Assembly (NCBI GenBank): GCA_003194525.1
Contig: NBIV01000185.1
Coordinates: forward strand, 108,595-172,594
Origin: Gracilariopsis chorda
Lineage: Eukaryota; Rhodophyta; Florideophyceae; Gracilariales; Gracilariaceae
Direction: 5' to 3'
DNA length: 64,000 bases
Shown here: positions 1 to 9,420 of the stretch, piece after piece
How positions within the stretch are numbered: the first letter of the stretch is position 1
How the letters are laid out: each line of letters begins with the position of its first letter
Made by a program: the position numbers and the translations under genes
Notes under the pieces: generated by a model
Told to the model about the DNA's origin: nothing
Seen by the model: only the letters and a program-made list of their open reading frames with translations
Database searches by the model: none

Positions 1-2043
1 GAAACGGACCTATTTCTCGCCCAATACAAACGAAAAAAAAACGCCAAAGGCTTTCACAAAAGTCATAAACTTCGACAAGCTATGCGCTCTAAGGGAGGTG
101 GGTGTTCCAATACGGTTTCGCTGCAGTGGTTCAGTTACACCCAAGAACAGTTCGTACTTTTTCTGCGGCAGTAAGTGGTGATGAGGGCTTTAAAATCTTC
201 AGTAGTCAGCACTATAAAGGGCTAAAGGGGAAGCAGTAAAAAGCGTTGAAGACTGGTGAAATACACTCTAGATATAGTCGATGAGTGTTCTGCGTATATC
301 TTTGGTATTACTGATCCAATCATTTTTCTGTTTAAAGCTTTTGAAAGCGTAGATTGAGCTCTACAACTTTGTTTTTGGTCGAAAAGACAAGTTCTGGCAC
401 CAACTTGACGATATTTCAGTTCATTCGAGAGTACTATTTGGTATATTTGGTATGAAACGGTACACATATGTGTCCATAAGACATGGTGAGATCTGCAATG
501 GAATCAAGGGTCGTCAAAAGTTCACAGAAGAGTTGTCGGTCCCGTGGAACACACAGAACGACACTGGGCAGCAGCGCAGCACTAACGGGCATATTCTGCT
601 CCTACTTTGGGTACAATCCGCTAAGCCTAGAAGAGTTTAAGCGTAGAAGCTGTTTGAAAGACTGCCCCTTCTCTCCCAATCGTTGTAGAAGTACCCCGGG
701 GTATTGGAACATGTCTTGGACGACTTCATCCTTTAGGTAGCTGCGTAGCAGCCATTTTATAGCGTCCGGCCAACTCTTGATCCTTACCGATGAGGCATGA
801 AGTGCATCGAGATGTAGAGTGATTATGTAGTCGATGAGGCATTTCTTTACAAACACTTCGACAGATTCAACTTGCCCTTCCCCTCTGGGATGCCTTTGTT
901 GCTCACATAGCATTTGAATGGGGCATCCAATGGCAGTATAGACATAGGGTCCATAAAGTTCAATCGACAGTGGACCGTGGTGGTCTTGAAGCGCTTGGAC
1001 ATGGATGCAACACATCGCTTTACATTCGAGCTCTCGCTAGGGTTAAGGTTATTCAAGTGGTATGTCTTCTACGACAAGAATTTCTTAAAATGGCTATTAG
1101 CTCGGTTAATCTCAGTGAGATTGTATTTGCGCAAGCCAAGATCCTACTTCAAAGAAGAAGGTATTCCATCATGCGGGGAAGAAGAATAGGATCAGATTTT
1201 ATGTTCTTGTTGGAGCGCCTGCGCTACCTTGTGGCATTCAAAGCCCAGATTTTCCGTGAGGGAATCTAACTATCGTGCATAGAAAACCCAGGCTTCTTAA
1301 GAAAAACTCCTGGCTTCTCAGTGCATGATTTTCAAACTCCAGATGGTCGAACCTCTGGTCGTGCTCAACTATCTTCGCCTCCACTTCGTGAAGCTCTCTT
1401 GTATTTGAAAGGTTTTTTTTTGCTGTGTCACGTGCGACGCCAGGACGGGAATCTCACTTGCAAGAATCCACTGTATTCCTGTTTGCATTGCAACCTGCGC
1501 GTGGTCTGCGACCTTAACGACCAACCCGTTTATTCAGGCTTTAACACGCGATTCGCGACTCAAGGGCACCTTCTGCCGAGGAACTTCAGAAAGCCCAAAA
1601 ATCAAGATCCTTTCGGAGCTCCACAATTTTTACACCGTTGCAACCATCTCGGCCAGTAGAATGCGCCTACAGAGCCGCAGACCAATCGGAAGAAAGTGTG
1701 CTGAGATATTGGCGCTTGACCCGCACCGCTTCAAGCCAAATGTGGTCATGATTTGGCGCTGTGATCACCGTAAAAAACAATCATAAAATTAGTATTTTCC
1801 ATCTTGCGCAGCACATATTTACCAACAGAGCTGGACCTCACCACGCTTTCCCATACCCCATGATCAGCAAACCGCGCTCGTACAGGCAATACCAACATAC
1901 TCCTACCCAGACTCTGAACCCCGTCCTCCTGTATCGCTGCCCTGCCCATCGAACGATATAAGCCCATACCCCTTCAGTTCAACACCCACCCTTCCCCGCC
2001 CGCTCCGCTTTGGCACTAGCAGTTTGGAGTTTTTAAGTGTTTT
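1..2043. other. No assignable gene
   Basis: Short open frames occur on both strands (for example 602-1015 on the minus strand, about 137 codons) but none carries a motif I recognise, and overlapping frames are of similar length, which is typical of non-coding or long-decayed DNA. No RNA gene or clear repeat boundary is seen. Confidence 0.4.
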
Positions 2044-2406
2044 ATGCAGGTCTTCGGGGATCGATTTGACATCCCGTCAGAGATGCAGCTACAAAGAGCC
2101 ATCAATACAATGTTCCAGCGGCATAAAAAGGTAGGATCAGGCCGGAATAGGGAAAGGAGTCAGCAACGCCTTGGAGATGTATACAAGGACACAATCGATG
2201 GTATTTTGTTGGCGCACGACTTCAACATTGCCCCCTCCGCCGTAGTGCGAGAACTTCGAGAGAGGTTTACCGTGAACGGTGCTCTACAGAGTGACTTCCC
2301 ACCGGAGAAACAAGTGAAGAACAGAGTGTCTTCCCAGAAGGGCAAGCATAAGAGGGAAACGACGCTCCCGGCCGACCCCCTCGAGCCGAGCACACAAGGC
2401 GTTTGA
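2044..2406 (+). pseudogene. Possible transposase N-terminal fragment
   Basis: A 120-codon frame begins with an ATG. It is rich in Arg, Lys and Gln and contains a stretch reading 'VVRELRERF...FPPEKQVKNRVSSQKGK'. This resembles the helical segment after the zinc-finger part of Mutator-like transposases, where a short helix precedes a 'P...QV.N' motif. No DDE domain follows within the next 340 bases before the gypsy LTR. The assignment is a family-level guess from pattern; the frame could also be a non-coding chance ORF. Confidence 0.25.
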
Positions 2407-2744
2407 TTGGCCATGGGTCTAGAAGTAGGAAGGTGGCGACAGTAATGACAGCAATGATTGATTTTTTGGTATTTTTATCGGTGATCTTCGCGCCAAAACA
2501 GCCTTATTTCGACCTTACATATCTCCGTAACCGTTCGTGCGCTTTCTAATCCAAGCGTGCCAATCGATTCAGCGTACTCGAAAATGCCAACCTACTGATC
2601 GTCGTGATTGGCCGAAGAAGGGAAGTATTTTCAGGCGTTCGAATGTTCCTCAGGACAGGGGTCCAAAAAGGCCCCTTGAGTCGCGAATCGCGTGTTAATA
2701 GAATCCTTCCAACTCTGCGACAACTCGTTAGCCCATAGGGTACC

Positions 2745-3774
2745 TGTGGGCGCCATCACGGGACGGTGACGCAGGGGGCCAAAAAGTTGTAATAATAAAA
2801 GCCAAAAGGGTGCTCTTCGTAGCTAAAAGCCCCAAAACAAGTTGAAAACAGTGGGATCAAAAGAACTAAACCCACTCGATGAAATAAAACAACACTAAGG
2901 AGAGCAAGAGGCTCAATCCCCAAGTAAAACTTCTTAACTTCTATGTTGAAACGGCGCGCAACCCAAAAATTATGTCAAGGATCACTAAAGGTCAGACCCT
3001 CGGCTTCCGGTCAGACACTCCGGATTTGAAGTGGATTATGCAGCCTACCTACCTCTGCACTAACCAGAAGCAGGCGCATACAATCCTTACAGGGCTTCCC
3101 GAGGAGAGCTACTAACAGCGGGATATGCTTTCACTCTATACCCAAGCTGGCCCTTTGCAGGAAAGGTTGTACGGCACGTCGCCTGCGGATAGCTTCCCGT
3201 CAAGTACTTCCGTCCGGAAATCACCAGGTCTTTCGACTGACACCGGTGTCCGAGCAAAGCTCCGGTGGGGCTCACAGACGACAGAAACACCTTTGGTACA
3301 CACTACCCGTCTCCCGTCCACGCCTAAGGCGCTTCAACCGGTCTTAGCGACGGTACTTCCCCACCCTATTGGACAACTAGCGGCACACGCCTCACTGACT
3401 GTTGATGATAGTTGAATTGGCTGAAGGTTGATAGGGGGTGGGGCTTAGATGTTGGTCGATTGTTGAGGTGAGTTCAGACCGAAGTCCGAAGCTCAGAACC
3501 TCTTTTTATAGTGTTTAGAGGCACTACAAACGAGCTAAATACGCATTTCTACTTGCTAGTTACTCATGTGTGCGTCTAGGTTACTCCATTGGCTTCTAGA
3601 GACCTCTGGAGCTGCACACTAACCAATAATAAAGCGAAAATTTGCGCCAGCATCACTAAAATACTGTAGTCTTTCCTGGGCCAACAAAGCGTGCAATGTG
3701 CTAGAAACTACTGGAACATTCTACACGTGTGTTCCAGCAATTTCTGGCACATTCCGCAACATTCGCGACTGACA
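2745..3774 (-). repeat. 3' LTR of gypsy copy 1
   Basis: 1,030 bp, colinear with 8391-9420 and with 59320-60378. In element sense it begins TGTCAGTCGCG and ends GGCGCCCACA. A TATA-like box (CTATAAAAAG on the minus strand) lies near 3507-3518. The roughly 96-codon open frames within it recur in every LTR copy and look like shadows of conserved repeat sequence, not genes. Confidence 0.93.
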
Positions 3775-3797
3775 CAACCGCAACCTCAAGGGTTGCC
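3775..3797 (-). other. Polypurine-tract-like site of gypsy copy 1
   Basis: Immediately before the 3' LTR in element sense the sequence is G-rich with interspersed T (GAGGTTGCGGTTG; GAGGTTGGGGTTG in copy 2). It sits where the plus-strand primer of LTR elements is expected. It is not a clean purine run, so the assignment rests on position. Confidence 0.4.
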
Positions 3798-3869
3798 ACG
3801 CCGCGGCAATCTGAAAACCTAACCTTCCATCGGGCGCGCAATATACTTCGTCAAACGACGGGCGTGTAT

Positions 3870-6800
3870 TCAATGGCGAGTGTACCGGTTGTGTGGAGAA
3901 ACCAACGTGTACCTTGGATAGTGAGCCCTCACCACACGACATGGGCCAAAGTACTTAGAGGAAAAAGCAGGCCATTTCATGGTAGTGTTCAGGGCCTTTC
4001 CACGAGCCACAAGGACCAGATCACCGACTTCAAACTTCGTAATGGAGACTGCATCAACTTCCTTCAAAGGCCTCTGAGCAAAACGTTTAGCTCTATGATT
4101 CCTTGATGCGAGCAGCTCCACTGAGCGGAACCGGTCGGAGGAGTCCACAACTCGTGCCACGACACCACCTTCATCGGAGGTCATACGTGGTTTCACGCCG
4201 TAAAGCAACTCGAACGGAGAGATCCCACTGGCAAGATGTCTGCGCCGGTATCCGTACCGAACCGAAGGCAGGTGTTCGTCCCAACTTGAACGATTATCCA
4301 GAGCTTTCTTTCCTATTGCTCTTTTCAGAGTACCAAACATCCTTTCAGCTCGGCCATTGGACATGGGGGCGTACGCCAAGACCGTTTTCCATTTGATACC
4401 ATGGTCCTCCATGAATGAGAACAGCGACTTAGAAGTGAAGCATGTAGCATTGTCCGACACCACGATACGAGGGAAACCAAACACGGCAATGATCTCTTTT
4501 CTCACGAAGTCTATGACCTCCTGTGACGTAGACCATTTTGACGCTACGGCAAGTGGCCAACCAGTCAAATGCTCAACACAAACCAGAATGAAACGGTTTC
4601 CGGATTCGGTAGTCGGAAGAGGACCTGCAAAATCAATCGAGAAGACGTCAAAGAGAGAGGAAATGGGAGTCCGAAGGTTGCTGTAATACCTTGGTAGTGG
4701 TGCGAGTCTCTGGCATTCGTCACAACTCTTGACGTAGTTGCCGATATCTTCATGCATAGTGGGCCACCAGTATCTCTCAGTGATGAACTTCCTTGTAGTC
4801 TTCAAATCCCAGTGTCCAATCTCATCATGAAATGACTTGATAATGATCTGTCGCCGACCAATAACAGGAACAACTCGCAGTGCGTTTGGCATCCTTCTGA
4901 ACAATTTTCCTTCCCAGACCAGGAATTTCTTCGCATTTCGTCGGATTGCTTGGCGGAGACGTGCATCAGTGTCGTCTGTAGGCAGACCACACAAGAAGCG
5001 CGCAATGTTTGCGTAGTATGGTTCAAGACCGGAGAAGTCGTCAGGCTCAACAGCCATACAAGCAAGGTCGCCTTCATCTTCTAACGGCTCGACCTCGTCT
5101 CCGTGGACTATCCTTGACAGATAATCTGCTGCGCCATTCTCCTTGCCTGCGCGATACACTATTTCAAAGTCATACTCGGCCAGAAAGTCTAGCCAGCGAG
5201 CTAAGAGTCCATGTATATCGCGCTTCTGAAATGCATATCGTAAAGCCATATGGTCCGTGATTACCTTGAATGGAACAGACGAGAGTAGATACAATCTGAA
5301 CTTCCTGAGAGCAAAGATAACTGCCAATGCTTCTCTTTCACATGCCGAGTACTTCTTTTCCGCAGCGGTCATAGTACGACTGGCAAACTGCAGAGGATGT
5401 ATCTTCCCATCTTCCTTTTTCTGAGAGAGAACTGCGCCGAGTGAAACACTAGAGGCGTCCGTTTCCACAATGAAATGCTGCTCGAAGTTTGGAAATGAAA
5501 GTACCGGAGGCTCAGTCATCTTTTTCTTCAGACCGTGGAAAGCTTCTAGCATCTCTCCGGTCCAACTCAGCTTCTTATTCCCCGAGGTAGCACTGTGAAG
5601 CACGGCGGAGGTCTCAGCAAAGTTTCTGATGAACCTTCGATAGTATCCGGCTAGTCCCAGAAAAGATCGTAGTTCCGTAGTGGTGGCAGGAATTGGGGCA
5701 TCCTGGATCTTAGCAATCTTCTCCTGGTCCACGTGCACTCCATCTCCGTTGATGACATGGCCTAGAAGAGACACCTCCGGTAGTGCAAAGAAACATTTGG
5801 ACAGTTTGAGCTTCAATCCATGCTTCGCAATCCGACCAATCACAGCCTTCAAGTGAATCACGTGCTCTCTGAGGCTTCTTGAGAATATGACAACGTCATC
5901 AATGTAAACCCGAACGAATGGAAGTCCTCTTAGCACATGATCCATCATCCGTTGAAAGGTGGAAGGGGCATTCATGAGACCAAATGGCATGACTTCGAAC
6001 ATGAAAGTTCCGTATCTGCACACAAAGGTCGTCATCTCTTTGCAATCCTCAGACATCTTGACTTGCCAGTATCCAGAGAACAGGTCGAGCGTAGTGAAGA
6101 CACAGCAACCTCCAAGTTCGTCAAAGATCTCTTCCATGCGTGGCAAAGGCCAGCGGTCAGCTTTCATGACTCTGTTCAGCTCTCTGTAATAGACACAAAA
6201 CCTTGCGCTTCCATCTTTCTTCGAGGCAATGACAATTGGAAACGACCAAGCAGAGGCTGAAGGGTTAATGATACCAGCTTCGAGAAGAAGATCAATCTCC
6301 TTGCGTACGAACTCGTTGTGCTTCGGCGACATCCTCCTGGCTCTGAAGTAGATTGGTTTGTCAACTGTCAACTCGAAAGAGTGAGAAACAGGCACATCGG
6401 CTGGGCGTAAGTCTTTCAATGACCAAGCAATTACATTCGAGTCCTTCAGACAAGAAACCAAGTCGTCTCTTTCATCCTCTGAAATGTGCGAGAGTTTTGA
6501 AAAGAGTAACTTCTCGTGCTGCTCATCGGTAGTGATGTCCAATTGCGGGATCATTTCGGGAGTCTTGCCATGGTTCTTTTCTGTTAGAGCAACCACGAGT
6601 TGTTCGTCATTTTCAGAAGCAGTATCAGAGTCAATAGCGGCGTCAGAATCTGAAGTGAATTCGTCGCTATCCGTCTGGAAACCCTCTTCGTCTGAAATCT
6701 CGACGCGAGCATAGTCAAAGCCAAGTGTTACTCTTTTTCCATCAATATTCATCTTCACGTGCTGATTTCCGAGGTCAAGGCAGGCTTGTAACGATTCAAG

Positions 6801-8402
6801 TGTTGGACAACCCACAATGATGTCGAATGGCGGACCATCAATAACAAGAAAGTCTAATGGAACGGAGACGCCCCTGAAGGATATAGGGATATCGAATAGT
6901 ATTCCTCTGCACACGGCGCTCTGTCCATTGGCAACAGTTATCTTCTTCGTCGTATGCTTGGGTTCCAGTGCTATCCTGTCACACAGCTTGGTTGACATAA
7001 GGTTTGGAACAGCTCCAGAGTCGAGCAAAGCTTCAGTCTCAGTCCCATATATCATAACGGGGACCGCCTTAAGACGTCTAGGCTGCTTACCGACTGGCCC
7101 AACAAAAGGGCGTGGAACATTGCTTTTGCGACCGATGAGCTTACGAATCTCTTTCTTCGCATCATCTGCGTCTCCTCTGATAAGTTGTACAAAGGTTAGT
7201 CCGGAAGAGGCATTCGCGAGCTCAGTGAGAACGTTATATTTGCTTGCATGGTCTTGAAGACTCTGCTTCTTCGACTTCCTCTGTTTTGGCTTCTTGACTT
7301 TCTGTTCATGAACCTCAGGTCTCCGAACTCTCTCTTCGTATCTTGTTGGATTGAGCAAAAGCGGGATGGGTGCACCACCGTCTGAACGGCGCTGTTTGGG
7401 CAACGCTTCACCGTCAGCACTTCTCTTGGTTGTGGCGACTACATCAGCATTCCCGGCGTTTTCGGTGACAATTGATACGGGTTTGGATCCTTTCTGAAGA
7501 TTAGATGCTGACTCTTTAGATTCCTCATTGGTATCCCATACTTTGCGGGTCTCTTCGGGTCTGATTCTTCGCCAACAAGTGATCTCTGAGTGTCCAATTT
7601 TCCCACAACGCGGGCATCGCCTATCTCGGTGCGGATTAGAGTCACATTGTGAAGCATAATGTCCGGGCTTCTTGCAGTATGAACAAACCTTTTCGTAGTC
7701 TCGACGCTCCGTCTGTGTCTTCTTAACCATTAATGACAGCTGAGCAAACTGCTCAGAGAGTTTGTCGACCTTAGACTCCAAAGCATGAGAGATAGTTTCT
7801 TCAGAAGACCTGTGGTTTTGGACAATACGCTTAGGTGGGGTACTTAATGAAACGTAGTTTCCCATTGCTTTCCGGGCAGCATCGAAGGCTTTCACTTGAA
7901 CCTTCAACTCATCATAATCATCAGCGCCACGGAAAACAACGAACTGGGCTAGATCAGCGTATTCCATTACAGCTTTCTTCAAAAGACCAAACTTAGCCTT
8001 AGCGTTGAATCCTGCCTTTAAGAAGAGGTTGTCCATATAGGTCAAGGAACCAACCAAGTCTGCATAATCCAATTTAGCAGAAATTGCAAGGCTTATATCT
8101 TCCTCAGGCTCCTCGGCTTTTCCAAAACGATCGATGAAAGCTTGCTTAACGGAGCGGTAGTCCTTTGCTTCTTCCGAAAGTGAACCATTAACAGCATAAG
8201 AATCATAGTAGAACTCAAAGGCTTTGTTCTCAAGGAAACCAAGCAACTCAAGTGCCATGTCCTCGTCAGTCCTACCTGTCATTGCAACATTCTCAAAGTA
8301 AAAGAAGAACTTTACGACGTCAATAGAAGAACCGTCATAAGAAGTAAAGGCAGCGTTAGAGTCAGAAGAGCGCCCTCCTCGAGAGTACCATGTGGGCGCC
8401 AT
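3870..8402 (-). CDS. gag-pol polyprotein of gypsy element (C-terminally truncated)
   Basis: A single frame of 1,510 residues. In order: gag (about 1-235); two CCHC knuckles (CSYC...GHYASQC and CPRC...GHSEITC, about 240-280); aspartic protease with DSG near residue 461; reverse transcriptase with the YIDD box near 833; RNase H starting around 'ETDAS'; integrase with an HHCC finger (H-x4-H, C-x2-C, about 1185-1225) and the DDE core. There is no gag/pol frameshift or stop, so products must arise by proteolysis. The ATG at 8402-8400 lies inside the 5' LTR, 12 bases from its end; no earlier ATG is in frame. Odd points: codon 738 is Tyr where copy 2 and the family have Asp (VDYR), and GGA has become TGA at 3870-3872, removing 17 C-terminal residues present in copy 2. 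Confidence 0.93.
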   Translation of the reverse strand: MAPTWYSRGGRSSDSNAAFTSYDGSSIDVVKFFFYFENVAMTGRTDEDMALELLGFLENKAFEFYYDSYAVNGSLSEEAKDYRSVKQAFIDRFGKAEEPEEDISLAISAKLDYADLVGSLTYMDNLFLKAGFNAKAKFGLLKKAVMEYADLAQFVVFRGADDYDELKVQVKAFDAARKAMGNYVSLSTPPKRIVQNHRSSEETISHALESKVDKLSEQFAQLSLMVKKTQTERRDYEKVCSYCKKPGHYASQCDSNPHRDRRCPRCGKIGHSEITCWRRIRPEETRKVWDTNEESKESASNLQKGSKPVSIVTENAGNADVVATTKRSADGEALPKQRRSDGGAPIPLLLNPTRYEERVRRPEVHEQKVKKPKQRKSKKQSLQDHASKYNVLTELANASSGLTFVQLIRGDADDAKKEIRKLIGRKSNVPRPFVGPVGKQPRRLKAVPVMIYGTETEALLDSGAVPNLMSTKLCDRIALEPKHTTKKITVANGQSAVCRGILFDIPISFRGVSVPLDFLVIDGPPFDIIVGCPTLESLQACLDLGNQHVKMNIDGKRVTLGFDYARVEISDEEGFQTDSDEFTSDSDAAIDSDTASENDEQLVVALTEKNHGKTPEMIPQLDITTDEQHEKLLFSKLSHISEDERDDLVSCLKDSNVIAWSLKDLRPADVPVSHSFELTVDKPIYFRARRMSPKHNEFVRKEIDLLLEAGIINPSASAWSFPIVIASKKDGSARFCVYYRELNRVMKADRWPLPRMEEIFDELGGCCVFTTLDLFSGYWQVKMSEDCKEMTTFVCRYGTFMFEVMPFGLMNAPSTFQRMMDHVLRGLPFVRVYIDDVVIFSRSLREHVIHLKAVIGRIAKHGLKLKLSKCFFALPEVSLLGHVINGDGVHVDQEKIAKIQDAPIPATTTELRSFLGLAGYYRRFIRNFAETSAVLHSATSGNKKLSWTGEMLEAFHGLKKKMTEPPVLSFPNFEQHFIVETDASSVSLGAVLSQKKEDGKIHPLQFASRTMTAAEKKYSACEREALAVIFALRKFRLYLLSSVPFKVITDHMALRYAFQKRDIHGLLARWLDFLAEYDFEIVYRAGKENGAADYLSRIVHGDEVEPLEDEGDLACMAVEPDDFSGLEPYYANIARFLCGLPTDDTDARLRQAIRRNAKKFLVWEGKLFRRMPNALRVVPVIGRRQIIIKSFHDEIGHWDLKTTRKFITERYWWPTMHEDIGNYVKSCDECQRLAPLPRYYSNLRTPISSLFDVFSIDFAGPLPTTESGNRFILVCVEHLTGWPLAVASKWSTSQEVIDFVRKEIIAVFGFPRIVVSDNATCFTSKSLFSFMEDHGIKWKTVLAYAPMSNGRAERMFGTLKRAIGKKALDNRSSWDEHLPSVRYGYRRRHLASGISPFELLYGVKPRMTSDEGGVVARVVDSSDRFRSVELLASRNHRAKRFAQRPLKEVDAVSITKFEVGDLVLVARGKALNTTMKWPAFSSKYFGPCRVVRAHYPRYTLVSPHNRYTRH
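8374..8390 (-). other. Primer binding site of gypsy copy 1
   Basis: In element sense the bases directly after the 5' LTR read TGGTACTCTCGAGGAGG. The TGG start matches the CCA end of a tRNA, as LTR elements require. The primer tRNA is not identifiable from the window. The same bases are translated as residues 5 onwards of gag, so primer site and coding sequence overlap. Confidence 0.6.
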
Positions 8403-9420
8403 CACGGGACGGTGACGCAGGGTGCCAAAAAGTTGTAATAATAAAAGCCAAAAGGGTGCTCTTCGTAGCTAAAAGCCCCAAAACAAGTTGAAAACAGTGG
8501 GATCAAAAGAACTAAACCCACTCGATGAAATAAAACAACACTAGGGAGAGCAAGAGGCTCAATCCCTAAATAAAACTTCTTAACTTCTTTGTTGAAACGG
8601 CGCGCAACCCAAAAATTATGTCAAGGATCACTAAGGGTCAGACCCTCGGCTTCCGGTCAGACACTCCGGATGTGAAGTGGATTCTGCAGCCTACCTACCT
8701 CTGCACTAACCAGAAGCAGGCGCATACAATCCTTACAGGGCTTCCCGAGGAGAGCTACTAACAGCGGGATATGCTTTCACTCTATACCCAAGCTGGCCCT
8801 TTGCAGGAAAGGTTGTACGGCACGTCGCCTGCGGATAGCTTCCCGTCAAGTACTTCCGTCCGGAAATCACCAGGTCTTTCGACTGACACCGGTGTCCGAG
8901 CAAAGCTCCGGTGGGGCTCACAGACGACAGAAACACCTTTGGTACACACTACCCGTCTCCCGTCCACGCCTAAGGCGCTTCAACCGGTCTTAGCGACGGT
9001 ACTTCCCCACCCTATTGGACAACTAGCAGCACACGCCTCACTGATTGTTGATGATAGTTGAATTGGCTGAAGGTTGATAGGGGGTGGGGCTTAGATGTTG
9101 GTCGATTGTTGAGGTGAGTTCAGACCGAAGTCCGAAGCTCAGAACCTCTTTTTATAGTGTTTAGAGGCACTACAAACGAGCTAAATACGCATTTCTACTT
9201 GCTAGTTACTCATGTGTGCGTCTAGATTACTCCATTGGCTTCTAGAGACCTCTGGAGCTGCACACTAACCAATAATAAAGCGACAATTTGCGCCAGCGTC
9301 ACTAAAATACTGTAGTCTTTGCTGGGCCAACAAAGCGTGCAATGTGCTAGACACTACTGGAACATTCTACACGTGTGTTCAAGCAATGTCTGGCACATTC
9401 CGCAACATTCGCGACTGACA
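8391..9420 (-). repeat. 5' LTR of gypsy copy 1
   Basis: 1,030 bp, the upstream LTR in element orientation. It carries the promoter; a TATA-like box is at about 9147-9158 (minus strand). Its last 12 bases supply the gag-pol start codon. It is about 98% identical to 2745-3774 by eye. Confidence 0.93.
9147..9158 (-). promoter_or_regulatory. TATA-like box in 5' LTR
   Basis: CACTATAAAAAG on the minus strand, conserved at the equivalent place in the other two intact LTRs. Transcription would be expected to start about 30 bases further along in minus direction and to give a leader of roughly 700 bases before the gag start. Confidence 0.5.

Larger units (their letters stand above)
2745..9420 (-). 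mobile_element. Ty3/gypsy LTR retrotransposon, copy 1
   Basis: A complete element of 6,676 bp read on the minus strand. It has two 1,030-bp direct LTRs (2745-3774 and 8391-9420), each starting TGT and ending ACA in element sense, a TGG-initial primer site beside the 5' LTR, and one gag-pol frame. Flanking pentamers are GTACC (2740-2744) and GTAAC (9421-9425), a target duplication with one mismatch. By eye the LTRs differ at about 17 positions (about 1.7%), so insertion is fairly recent but not current. Integrase lies after RT and RNase H, which defines the gypsy order. A premature stop and an altered RT residue suggest this copy is not fully functional. Confidence 0.93.

Noticed and set aside
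3125-3415. 96-codon ORF present in all LTR copies
   Set aside because: Its conservation follows from LTR identity; overlapping frames on the other strand are equally conserved and it has no domain.
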